This document shows positions 25,857 through 33,517 of a stretch of DNA of 64,000 bases, in pieces. The stretch covers positions 1,240,001 through 1,304,000 of the forward strand of contig CP116226.1 of the NCBI GenBank assembly GCA_038182865.1, read 5' to 3'. Source of the DNA: Microbacterium enclense (GTDB lineage Bacteria; Actinomycetota; Actinomycetes; Actinomycetales; Microbacteriaceae). The notes beneath the pieces were generated by a model that saw nothing but the letters and a program-made list of their open reading frames with translations, did no database searches and was not told the DNA's origin. How positions within the stretch are numbered: the first letter of the stretch is position 1; the number at the start of each line of letters is the position of its first letter. The translations under genes and the position numbers were made by a program.

Positions 25857-26806
25857 TGCAAAGCGCTGAAGAACTTCTGGCGATGATGTCTCAGGTGCGC
25901 ATTCCTGAGCGCGCGAAATCGCTTAACGGGATCGTGACCCCCGAGGGATTCATCTGCGCACGCGGCACGGCGGGAGAGTTCGACGTCCTAATCCCAGAAA
26001 TGCCCGATGTGGGACAGTTGACCGAAAGTCGAGTCGGATCGGTCCGCCTCACCTCAGGGGGTACTTACCGCGTGGTTGTCGGCCCCAGTGTTCGAATCGG
26101 CGCTTTTCTCAGGCTCTCACTGGCGTCTGACCGGGCGGACTTGCTAGGCGCATTCCTCTTCGTCATCGCTGCGATGCTGCCCGAAGAGTTCCCCGTTTCA
26201 AATGCGTCAGCGCTCCTCGGTCGTCTCGCCGAGGTTTTACGCCTCCTTCAAAACGACCCGCAACCTACTCCCGAGACGATCAAGGGGCTCTGGGCGGAAC
26301 TGTGGCTGATACGTGCATCGCCGGATCGAGGACGTTTAGTTCGTGGGTGGCATGGGCGCGCGACCGACAAGATCGACTTCGAACTGGACAGCCGACTTCT
26401 AGAGGTGAAGTGCCACGAAGGACGCGAGCGAATGCACTCACTGCGTTTAGACCAGTTGCTCCTGCGGCCCGATGAGACATTTGTTGTCTCAGTATGTATT
26501 GCTTCCTCGCCGGGCGGGGAATCGATTGCCGACTTCCTGCGGGAGATTCTCCCGGATCTACGCCCGGCGGAGTCGCAACGTCTGACGTCCCGGGTGCTTG
26601 ACACGGTGGGGACAGAGGTCGAGTTGTTGTCAGATTATCGCTTCAGCATCTGGCCGGACGTTCCCCCAACTGCTATCTCGAGCACATTCGTGCCCCGTCC
26701 GCTTGTCGATAGTCCTTCCATCAGCATGGTGAGTTTTCGGGTTGATCTCTCTGACGTCGCGAAGTACCACGGGGAACCGATCGATACTCTGTTAGGCGGT
26801 TTGTAA
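25856..26806 (+). CDS. PD-(D/E)XK-motif (DUF4420-like) putative nuclease
   Basis: A 316-residue protein carries a restriction-endonuclease-like core: Glu148 in GLWAELWLIRAS, Asp174 in DKIDFELDSRLLEVK, and Glu183-x-Lys185. The order Glu...Asp...ExK and the following CHEGRERMHSLRLDQLLL strand-helix fit PD-(D/E)XK enzymes of the DUF4420 type that close MutL/Z1 operons. It would be the DNA-cutting component. It starts by TGATG overlap with the Z1 gene and ends the operon. The 157 bp after it show nothing. Confidence 0.88.
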   Translation: MQSAEELLAMMSQVRIPERAKSLNGIVTPEGFICARGTAGEFDVLIPEMPDVGQLTESRVGSVRLTSGGTYRVVVGPSVRIGAFLRLSLASDRADLLGAFLFVIAAMLPEEFPVSNASALLGRLAEVLRLLQNDPQPTPETIKGLWAELWLIRASPDRGRLVRGWHGRATDKIDFELDSRLLEVKCHEGRERMHSLRLDQLLLRPDETFVVSVCIASSPGGESIADFLREILPDLRPAESQRLTSRVLDTVGTEVELLSDYRFSIWPDVPPTAISSTFVPRPLVDSPSISMVSFRVDLSDVAKYHGEPIDTLLGGL

Positions 26807-26963
26807 CCCGCCCATCCCTCGCAGAACGCAACACTTCGCCGCTGCGGGGGAACTCGTCCGAACAGTCGCGAGCAACTCGTGCCTTGGCCCAGTATGGAGC
26901 AAGCGTTACCGGCGCCCGAGGCGGCGTCCGAGCAGGGCGCTCACCCCTCAGACTCGGCGTCGC

Positions 26964-27690
26964 TCAGTAGTCCGGTTTGCTGGCTGTGAACCACTCGAGA
27001 GCTTCGTCTTCGCCGGCGACCACGCTACCGATGCGGCCCACTAGACGCAGCCGGTCAACAATTGTGGCGTAAGGCGAAGGGGTATCGCAGGTGCTTGTCA
27101 TCGATGTGATGCGGCACCGCCAGCATCCCGATCGCGTGGAGAGTCTCCTGTAGGTAGTTCACCCAGTGATCCGGCTTCAGTTCTGCGATCGTGTACTGCC
27201 ACCGCGCGCTCGAACCTAGCGTCGCCTGGGCGATTCGAACGATCTGTCCCGGGCGCCGGTCCTGCCAGCTAAGAACCCCGATTGCGTCGACGCGTCGTGG
27301 CTGTACCCATTCTGACCGAATTTAGGCCCATACACGCGAAAGCCGTGACAACTAGCCGTTCTAAGATGGTCCTCGGATCGACCGACAATTTGGCACCGTA
27401 CGCATGGGCCAAGGTTAGAACCAGCAGTCGGCCGTATTCAGTCTGTCCCCATCCGTCCTGGGCCTCCACACCGTCCTCGCTAACGGTGGACGGATACGCC
27501 TGCCCCAGAACGCCATTGCGCTGTTTGAGGATGGACATCGCCCAGTCCGGCCAATCGGGGTCATCGAGATCTTCCGTGCCGTCTTCGTTGTCGAGGCCTT
27601 CGATATCTGAGAGGTCGATATCGGGGTCGGTTGTGAAAAGGCCTCGCCGCATGCGGTACCAACCGTCGCGCTTGAGGCTCAACTCTGGCG
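26964..27690 (-). pseudogene. Frameshifted hypothetical gene remnant
   Basis: Minus-strand translation gives a coherent acidic protein in three pieces: SLKRDGWYRMRRGLFTTDPD ... DDPDWPDWAMSILKQRN ... GRLLVLTLAHAYGAKLSVDP; then, after a shift near 27318, SEWVQPRRVDAIGVLSWQDR and WQYTIAELKPDHWVNYLQET; then, after a second shift near 27075, TIVDRLRLVGRIGSVVAGED ending LEWFTASKPDY at the stop 26964-26966. Its 5' end is lost where it meets the relaxase relic. Family not recognised. Confidence 0.6.
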
Positions 27691-27708
27691 GTTGGCGACA
27701 GTGGCGGT

Positions 27709-28101
27709 CTACGGCGGGTGCCTGCCGAATATGCGCGCGAGCACCTACACCTCGCCCACGCGTCCACCGTGCACGGCGTGCAGGGTGACACTGCCAACCC
27801 ATCGGAGGTTGGGCCGGATGTCGATGCCGCGGAACTCTACGTCGGCCTCACGCGCGAGCGGATACACAACGCCGCGATCGTCGTGGCAGGGACGGATGCG
27901 GCGGCCATTGGGTGCTTCGCCGTGTCGATGCAGCGCGGCACTCCGGAGTTGACGATGCAGGATGCTGTGCGCGCGGGCGAGGCGGAGGTGGGGCGGGGGC
28001 GCGGGTTCGGGATGCTGCGATGGCGACGGGGCCGGTGGTTGGGGCGCCCAGTGCGGGGCACGGGATCGGGATGTAGAGGCGCCCAATTGGCGGCCGCTTA
28101 G
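27709..28101 (+). pseudogene. MobF/TraA relaxase-helicase 3' fragment
   Basis: The frame reads VPAEYAREHLHLAHASTVHG, then VQGDTANPSEVGPDVDAAEL and YVGLTRERIHNAAIVVAG. This is the C-terminal RecD-like helicase motif region of MobF conjugative relaxases (HGVQGDT and YVGLTR boxes), followed by SMQRGTPELTMQDAVRAGEA. The relaxase domain and the N-terminal helicase half are gone. An annotated start at GTG 27718 would not make a functional protein. It shows that conjugative DNA once entered this island. Confidence 0.82.
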
Positions 28102-28320
28102 CGAGAGAGCGTTCGGGTGGGCCATGCGGTCACTCTGAGCGGGGCCCAGCTTCGCTCGCAGAATCTACTCGCCTGCTGCTTTGAAAGACCCGCGTGCGGC
28201 GGGGAGAGGCCATTGCAGCTTTCGCAACTGGGTAAGTAGTTTCAAGTTGACATGGCGTCGATTATTCGAGGAAACGGCCAGGTCAGACTCCAAGTATGAG
28301 CTATCTGTACAGTTTGTTGC

Positions 28321-29304
28321 TCACGGGATGAAAGGGATGCCCGAGCCCTTCACTGGAGCGTTGAATCCGTGCGCGCGAAGCAGCGATTGCGCGCCCAGTC
28401 TGCGTTGACGCTCGGTCTGACCCTGCGGTGGCCCCACCCGGACCTCCTTGATTGGCAGCTGACGATATGGCCGCGTGTTGTTCAAAGGGAAAGGGTCGTC
28501 AGTCGCAATCATTCGAACGAACGGCACGACGCCTCGCTGCGCGGGATAGTGACCAGGATGCCGATTGCTGGGCAGGTAGGCGATGAGTCGCACCTCGCGC
28601 TCTTCCCGGTATGCAGGATGTTTCATCATCGCCGCAAGCCCGGCGATGGTCGCTTCGATCAACGTCCTCGCGTTCTTGACATCGTCCTGTTGAAGCAGTC
28701 TGCCGACGTGCCCGACGTCCAGCGAGAGTTTCTCGAAGAACCGACGTATGAGCTCGTCTTGTTTGCTGGGCTTGTACGCGACTCGCACCCATGACGGCAG
28801 CCGCGTCAACTGGCCTTCGGGCATGCTCGTCGTGCCGGGAGCCTTTGGATCCTCCTGCTCGTCGACGATCCCATAGGAAGGCGTCGCGTCGAGCTTGATC
28901 GCGAAACCGTTCGTACTGGCGTAGTTGCGCCATTGGCTCAACAGGCTTTTTTCCGACGCGCAGACGACGTAGGCCGGATTGTTTAGCACTGCCTCCTCGA
29001 ACCCGTCGAGCTGATCGTCCATGACCGGAACCAGTCGAGGTGCTTCGCCCTTCAGGCTCTCGCGGTTCTCCTTCCACCAGTGTCTGATGCGTTTTGCTCC
29101 GTACAGGAGTTCCTGCGGATCGTTGAGCAAGACTGTGCTCGACGCGCGGAGCTCACCGCTCTTTACGATCCCCTCGAGGCCCGTCGCGTTGGTGTAATGC
29201 CAAACGTCCCCGTGGAACGCATAGTTCTCGGGTATCGGCCAGAAGGAGCCTTCGATCGCGCCATCGCCGGCTTGATCGTCGTCCGCTGGGGCAGCCTCAG
29301 TCAC
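28321..29304 (-). CDS. DUF2971 family protein
   Basis: A 327-residue protein (GTG start) with the DUF2971 layout: DVWHYTNATGLEGIVKSGEL, then LRASSTVLLNDPQELLYGAK, the central AYVVCASEKSLLSQWRNYAS (CxSE...LWxxYA-type motif), and late KHPAYREEREVRLIAYLP. The N-terminal H-Y-T plus NDP/E arrangement resembles ADP-ribosyl-transferase-like folds, as suggested for this family. DUF2971 genes are frequent in defence islands. It stands alone on the minus strand within the island, with 219 bp of featureless DNA before it. Confidence 0.85.
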   Translation of the reverse strand: MTEAAPADDDQAGDGAIEGSFWPIPENYAFHGDVWHYTNATGLEGIVKSGELRASSTVLLNDPQELLYGAKRIRHWWKENRESLKGEAPRLVPVMDDQLDGFEEAVLNNPAYVVCASEKSLLSQWRNYASTNGFAIKLDATPSYGIVDEQEDPKAPGTTSMPEGQLTRLPSWVRVAYKPSKQDELIRRFFEKLSLDVGHVGRLLQQDDVKNARTLIEATIAGLAAMMKHPAYREEREVRLIAYLPSNRHPGHYPAQRGVVPFVRMIATDDPFPLNNTRPYRQLPIKEVRVGPPQGQTERQRRLGAQSLLRAHGFNAPVKGSGIPFIP

Positions 29305-29453
29305 GGGGACAGCCTATGCTCCGCAGGCAGCGGCTGAGTCGAACCCTCACGCGCTCCATCCGCAACCTATACTCGATGAACTACGTGACCAAGCGCGCGC
29401 TGGCGATTTTCACAGCCTTAGCGCACGCCTTGGATGGGTGATCGTTTCGGCTC

Positions 29454-30104
29454 TTGATCCAGCGTCGACCGTTTGACTTGCCGACGGCGGCGCGCGACTT
29501 CGCTGCCCAAATGAGTAGCACCCTCAACAGGACGGTTGCCCACGGCGTTCGTCTTTCGGCAGTGCATGTTCCAACAGAAGGAACCGCCTATGTCGGGGTG
29601 GGGGCTTCAAAACACGACCTCGCACCTCGGATTGGATTTCCTTTCCTGCGTGCACCCGACCGTCCGCTCGTCTATATGGTCGTCTCCTACCGCCTTCGCG
29701 CGGACGAAGAGCGCAACTACCTGATGGTTCAGAACTCGGTCGTGGCTCTGGCTGTCGATCAAGAGATGACCCGCGAACTGCTGCACGTCGATTACGAGCG
29801 CGACAAAGCCGACGACTATCCGGAGGCGCACCTGCAGGTGGCGGCAACGAGCGCTGAGTGGGAAGAAGTATCGCCTGACCGGTCGCTCCAGCGCTTGCAC
29901 TTGCCAGTGGGCCCGCGTCGCTTCCGTCCTTCGCTCGAAAACGTTATCGAGTTCTTGGCCCGCGAGGGACTTACGAACCACAGGGAAGATTGGCGAGAGG
30001 TCGTCGATGGTGGGCGACACGACTTTCAACGACGTCAGCTGCGCGCAGCCATAAGGCGCTCCCCAGAAGTCGCCAAGGAGATCCTCTCCGAGCTCGAAAC
30101 CTAG
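29454..30104 (+). CDS. Hypothetical protein
   Basis: A 216-residue frame with coding-like composition from FDLPTAARDFAAQMSSTLNR onward. Features are a short strand VRLSAVHVPTEGTAYVGVGA, an LVYMVVSYRLRADEERNYLM strand-turn, and a C-terminal helix RRQLRAAIRRSPEVAKEILS. The only starts near the open end are TTG (29454) or an internal ATG (29511). I recognise no family. It is the last island gene before the core-like VOC gene. Confidence 0.55.
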   Translation: MIQRRPFDLPTAARDFAAQMSSTLNRTVAHGVRLSAVHVPTEGTAYVGVGASKHDLAPRIGFPFLRAPDRPLVYMVVSYRLRADEERNYLMVQNSVVALAVDQEMTRELLHVDYERDKADDYPEAHLQVAATSAEWEEVSPDRSLQRLHLPVGPRRFRPSLENVIEFLAREGLTNHREDWREVVDGGRHDFQRRQLRAAIRRSPEVAKEILSELET

Positions 30105-30142
30105 CGTGCTGCGATCGAGACAGCACACCGGGCGAGTAGCCA

Positions 30143-30598
30143 CTACTCCGCGGTGACCGACACGCTCCACGTCACCCCAAACCGATCCGTCAACATCCCG
30201 AACCCCGCACTCCACGCCGACGCCGCGAGGGGCTCGACGATCGTGGCATCCACCGCCAAGGCATCCCAGGAGCCCTGCAGCTCCTCGAGGGTCGGCGCGC
30301 TGATCGACACGAACAGCGCTTGATCGGTGATCGTCGTGCCGTTTTCGCGGTGGGTCGCTCCGCCGTCGGCGATGCCGCCCTCGGTGCGGCCGGGGATGTC
30401 GTAGCCCATGATGCGGAAGCCGTTCTGGGCGGCGACCAGGCCGAAGACGACTCCGTCGGATCCGTGGATCTCGGCCGGCATCCCGAAATCGGCGTAGGTG
30501 TTGATGACGAGGTGTCCGCCGAAGACGGACTGGTAGAACGTGAGCGCCTCGCGCGCGTCGCCGCGGAAGTTCAGGTGGGTGGTGGTCTGCACGGACAT
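30143..30598 (-). CDS. PhnB-like VOC protein
   Basis: The 151-residue protein matches the PhnB/3-demethylubiquinone methyltransferase-like VOC group: TTTHLNFRGDAREALTFYQS, then VFGGHLVINTYADFGMPAEI, and a closing GFGMLTDRFGVTWSVSV. The function of most such proteins is unknown. It is divergent from a WYL regulator at 30697, repeating the arrangement seen at 0.8-2.2 kb. AGGAG precedes the start. Confidence 0.88.
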   Translation of the reverse strand: MSVQTTTHLNFRGDAREALTFYQSVFGGHLVINTYADFGMPAEIHGSDGVVFGLVAAQNGFRIMGYDIPGRTEGGIADGGATHRENGTTITDQALFVSISAPTLEELQGSWDALAVDATIVEPLAASAWSAGFGMLTDRFGVTWSVSVTAE

Positions 30599-30640
30599 GT
30601 CTGCTCCTCGATTGCTCGGCCGGAATCGGCTCGTACACCG

Positions 30641-30689
30641 ACAGTTCCGCCCGTATAGGTCTGTTTCTGTCCTCTATTCGATCTAGCGT
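30641..30689 (+). promoter_or_regulatory. Operator half-sites and -10 box of the second WYL gene
   Basis: GACAG (30641-30645) and CTGTC (30667-30671) form a spaced inverted repeat like that at 1219-1231. TAGCGT (30684-30689) is a -10-like box ending 7 nt before the ATG at 30697, which favours that start over the in-frame GTG at 30688. Confidence 0.45.
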
Positions 30690-30696
30690 GGATGCC

Positions 30697-31665
30697 ATGG
30701 CCACGACGTCGCGATTGCTCACCCTGCTGTCGCTGCTACAGGCGCGTCGCGATTGGCCGGGGTCGGTTCTGGCGTCGCGGTTGGACGTCAGCGATCGGAC
30801 GGTGCGGCGCGACATCGATCGGCTCCGCGAGATGGGCTACCGCATCGAGTCCACGATGGGTCCCGACGGCGGGTACCGCCTCGAGGCGGGCAACGACATG
30901 CCTCCGCTGCTGTTCGACGACGACCAGGCGGTCGCGGTCGCGGTTGCGCTGCGGGCGGCGCCCGCGCTCGGCGCCGATATCGGCGAAGCGGCGGTGCGCG
31001 CCCTCGCGACAATGCGTCAGGTGCTGCCGTCGCGGCTTCGTCATCGTCTGGACGCGATCGAGGTGACGACGGTCGGACGTCCGGGCGAGGCGCCGGCCGC
31101 CCCGGTGTCTCTCGACGTGCTCCTGACTCTCGCGCAGGCCGTGCGCGATCGCGTGACGCTCCGCTTCGACCACCTCCCGCGGGGTGAGGGCGATGCCAAA
31201 CCCCGGCGGATCGAGCCGCACCATCTCGTCACCTCGCACGGTCGGTGGTACCTCCTCGGGTGGGACCTCGACCGCGACGACTGGCGCCTGTTCGCCGCCG
31301 AGCGGATCCTTCCGCGCGTTCCGCGCGGTGCACCCTTCGTGCCGCGCGTCGTGCCGGGCGGCGATGTCGATGCCTTCGTCTCGGCGCGCTTCAAGGGATC
31401 GGATGCCAACGAGTGGCCGTGCCAGGGGACGGTGCTGTTGCACGCGCCCGCGGACCGCGTCCGCCCCTTCGCCGGCGACGGCACCGTGACGGTGGTCGAC
31501 GATGACCGGTGCACGCTGGAAGCCGGGTCGTGGTCGTGGGGTGCGCTCGCGGCATCCTTCGGGCGGTTCGAGGTTGCGATGGAGGTCGTCGGGCCTACGG
31601 AATTGGCGGAGGCGTTCACGGTGCAGGCCGAGCGGTTCACGCGGGCGGGGGCCGCGGCGCCCTGA
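30697..31665 (+). CDS. WYL-domain transcriptional regulator
   Basis: A 322-residue regulator: winged helix at residues about 1-60 (ATTSRLLTLLSLLQARRDWP, then LDVSDRTVRRDIDRLREMGY), followed by GPDGGYRLEAGNDMPPLLFD. The WYL domain has VTLRFDHLPRGEGDAKPRRI, then EPHHLVTSHGRWYLLGWDLD, and a C-terminal DRCTLEAGSWSWGALAASFG strand set. It is divergent from the PhnB-like gene and probably controls it. It is a paralogue of the WYL gene at 1255 only at the domain level. Confidence 0.9.
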   Translation: MATTSRLLTLLSLLQARRDWPGSVLASRLDVSDRTVRRDIDRLREMGYRIESTMGPDGGYRLEAGNDMPPLLFDDDQAVAVAVALRAAPALGADIGEAAVRALATMRQVLPSRLRHRLDAIEVTTVGRPGEAPAAPVSLDVLLTLAQAVRDRVTLRFDHLPRGEGDAKPRRIEPHHLVTSHGRWYLLGWDLDRDDWRLFAAERILPRVPRGAPFVPRVVPGGDVDAFVSARFKGSDANEWPCQGTVLLHAPADRVRPFAGDGTVTVVDDDRCTLEAGSWSWGALAASFGRFEVAMEVVGPTELAEAFTVQAERFTRAGAAAP

Positions 31666-31680
31666 CGGCGCGGTTTGAGC

Positions 31681-32361
31681 TCAGCGCGAGCGCTCGATCC
31701 CGCTCAGGAGGACCTCGATCGAGAAGTCGCGCCGTGCGGCCTCGTCGGGCCCTGTCAGCAGCGACGCTGAGCGCGCCACCCGCGGGAACTTCTCGGGATC
31801 GGCGTGCTCGTAGGCGATTCGGACGCGTCCGCGCTCCTCGGCGCCGCTGTCTCGACTCAGCCGGACGGTCCGTTCGACGGCCGTCGAGGCCGCGAACTGG
31901 GCGATGAGATCGACCCCGAGCGCGGCTCTTTCGGGGGGAATGCCTCCCGCCTCCATGAGCGACAGCTCGTGCTCCGCGAGGCGGAGTGCGCCGGGAAGAA
32001 CAGGGATCGAGCCGAGCGCGACCGTTCCCAGACCCGGGTACCTCTCGAGCGTCTCGATCGTGTGAGTGACCGTCTGCGCGAGAGCGCCTCGCCAATCGCG
32101 GCCGTCGACGCCGGCGTCGACGAGAGTCACTTCTCCGTACGCGGCATCCAGCACGTGCTCCAGCAGGATGTCGCGGTTGCCGAAGTAGGCGTACAGCGAC
32201 GCCGGACCGGTTTCCACCTGTGCCGCCACGTGCCGGAGAGCGACGGCCTCGACGCCGCTCTCGCGGATGAGGCCCATCGCGGCGTCGAGAATCGCCTGCC
32301 GCGAAAGCGGCGCCTTCGAGGGACGCGCTCGCCGCGAGACCGGCTCTGGGGGTGGGGCCAT
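31681..32361 (-). CDS. TetR-family transcriptional regulator
   Basis: A 226-residue repressor. The HTH is PLSRQAILDAAMGLIRESGV, then VALRHVAAQVETGPASLYAY, then FGNRDILLEHVLDAAY. The C-terminal domain is of TetR_C type with DWRGALAQTVTHTIETLERY. TACCCT on the minus strand ends 6 nt before the ATG, so the message is probably leaderless. It is divergent from an NmrA-like reductase across a region full of TTCGT/ACGAA half-sites. Confidence 0.92.
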   Translation of the reverse strand: MAPPPEPVSRRARPSKAPLSRQAILDAAMGLIRESGVEAVALRHVAAQVETGPASLYAYFGNRDILLEHVLDAAYGEVTLVDAGVDGRDWRGALAQTVTHTIETLERYPGLGTVALGSIPVLPGALRLAEHELSLMEAGGIPPERAALGVDLIAQFAASTAVERTVRLSRDSGAEERGRVRIAYEHADPEKFPRVARSASLLTGPDEAARRDFSIEVLLSGIERSR

Positions 32362-32377
32362 GCACCGAGGGTAACAG

Positions 32378-32452
32378 TTGACACGATTGACGTTCGTCAC
32401 GAATACTGTTCGCGAACGTTGTTCGTGAAGGCGTTCGTGAAGACGTTCGCGG
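32378..32452. promoter_or_regulatory. Promoter and TetR operator array
   Basis: TTGACA (32378-32383), an 18-bp spacer and AATACT (32402-32407) make a good promoter for the NmrA-like gene. Overlapping and following it are TTCGT C ACGAA (32393-32403), the palindrome GTTCGCGAAC (32408-32417), GTTCGTGAAG (32421-32430), GTTCGTGAAG (32433-32442) and GTTCGCGG (32445-32452). The last copies are spaced 12-13 bp. Assignment to the divergent TetR protein is inferred. Confidence 0.65.
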
Positions 32453-32463
32453 AGGAGGAGATC

Positions 32464-33300
32464 ATGTCGGTTCTGGTTGTGGGTGCCAGTGGTGCCGTTG
32501 GTGGCGGAGTCGTCGCCGGGTTGCTCGAGCGAGGGGAGCGGGTGCGGGCGACGAGTCGCACGCCCGACAAGCTCGAACTGCCCGCGGAGGTCGAGGTTCT
32601 TCGCGCGGATCTGAACGAACCGGCGTCGTTTGGCGACGCCCTGAGCGGCGTCGATCGCGTCTTCCTGTACGCCGATCTCACCGAGCCGGAGGCGTTGCTC
32701 GAGGCGTTCGCGGCGGCGGGTGTTCAGCACGTCGTCCTGCTGTCGTCGTCGTCGGTCACCTCGCCGGGAGCGGCTGACGACTTCAACGGCGCGCGCTTCC
32801 TGCGCGTGGAGCAGGCGGTGCGACAGTCCGGTCTCGCACACACGTTCCTGAGGCCGGGCGGCTTCGCGAGCAATGCCGCCCGATGGAGCTGGGGCATCAA
32901 GGACGAGAGTGCGGTGCCTCTGCCGTATCCCGAGGCGGTGCAGGTGCCGATCCACGAGCGCGACATCGCCGACGTCGCGGTGATCGCCCTCACCACCGAC
33001 ACACTCATCGGCGCCGCACCCGTGCTCACCGGCCCGGAACGCCTCACCCTGCGCGAGCAGGTCGCGACGATCGGTGACGTGATCGATCGGCCCCTTCGAG
33101 TGGTCGAGCAGACGGAGGAGGAGTCGTCGGCGCTGCTGTCGAGGTACGTGCCCGAGGTCTGGGTGCGGCAGATCATCAAGGACTGGAGGGAGGCGGTCGA
33201 TACGGTGCCGGCCGTCTCGGACGAGTACGCCCGAATCGTGGGGCGACCGCCGCGCACCTTCCGCGCCTGGGTGGGCGACCACGTCGAGCTGTTCCGGTGA
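32464..33300 (+). CDS. NmrA-like NAD(P)-binding protein
   Basis: A 278-residue atypical short-chain dehydrogenase-like protein. It begins with the dinucleotide motif VLVVGASGAVGGGVVAGLLE, then RVRATSRTPDKLELP, which selects NADP, and VVLLSSSSVTSPGAADDFNG. FLRPGGFASNAARWSW and VPIHERDIADVAVIALTT are typical of NmrA/quinone-reductase-like (QOR2, azoreductase) members. GGAGGAGGAG precedes the ATG. TetR-controlled copies often answer electrophile or quinone stress; the substrate is unknown. Confidence 0.9.
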   Translation: MSVLVVGASGAVGGGVVAGLLERGERVRATSRTPDKLELPAEVEVLRADLNEPASFGDALSGVDRVFLYADLTEPEALLEAFAAAGVQHVVLLSSSSVTSPGAADDFNGARFLRVEQAVRQSGLAHTFLRPGGFASNAARWSWGIKDESAVPLPYPEAVQVPIHERDIADVAVIALTTDTLIGAAPVLTGPERLTLREQVATIGDVIDRPLRVVEQTEEESSALLSRYVPEVWVRQIIKDWREAVDTVPAVSDEYARIVGRPPRTFRAWVGDHVELFR

Positions 33301-33517
33301 CGAGGGGGGTCATTCGCCGGCCGGGGGCGGCGAGGAGGCTATGGCGATGACCCAGCCGCCTGCTACGCCATCAACGTCACGGTCGACGGCTGCGTCCACC
33401 ACGAGGCTGGGCTCGTCGAGCGGCGCGGATTCGGCCCGGGCGCGACGGCGCACCGGTACCGGCCCGCGGCCACCGCGGACGGCCCGGCGGTCACCACGGA
33501 GGGCAGAGAGAATCGCC

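Noticed and set aside
20500..26806. Classical type II restriction-modification system
   Set aside because: A methyltransferase is present, but the GHKL ATPase and Z1 protein in the same coupled operon point to the MutL/Z1 group rather than a simple methyltransferase-endonuclease pair.
20500..26806. Complete MZA system with AIPR
   Set aside because: No protein with AIPR character is found in or next to the operon; the neighbours are an unrelated HEPN-like gene and relics.
27718..28101. Intact 127-residue gene
   Set aside because: The frame is open, but its sequence is only the C-terminal helicase motif region of a MobF relaxase, so it is a truncated gene.
17681..30142. Attachment sites or flanking direct repeats for the island
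   Set aside because: I compared both edges by eye and saw no tRNA and no convincing repeat; no integrase gene is present either.
32391..32452. CRISPR-like short repeats
   Set aside because: The 10-12 bp units are too short and sit in a promoter; they are better explained as operator half-sites.
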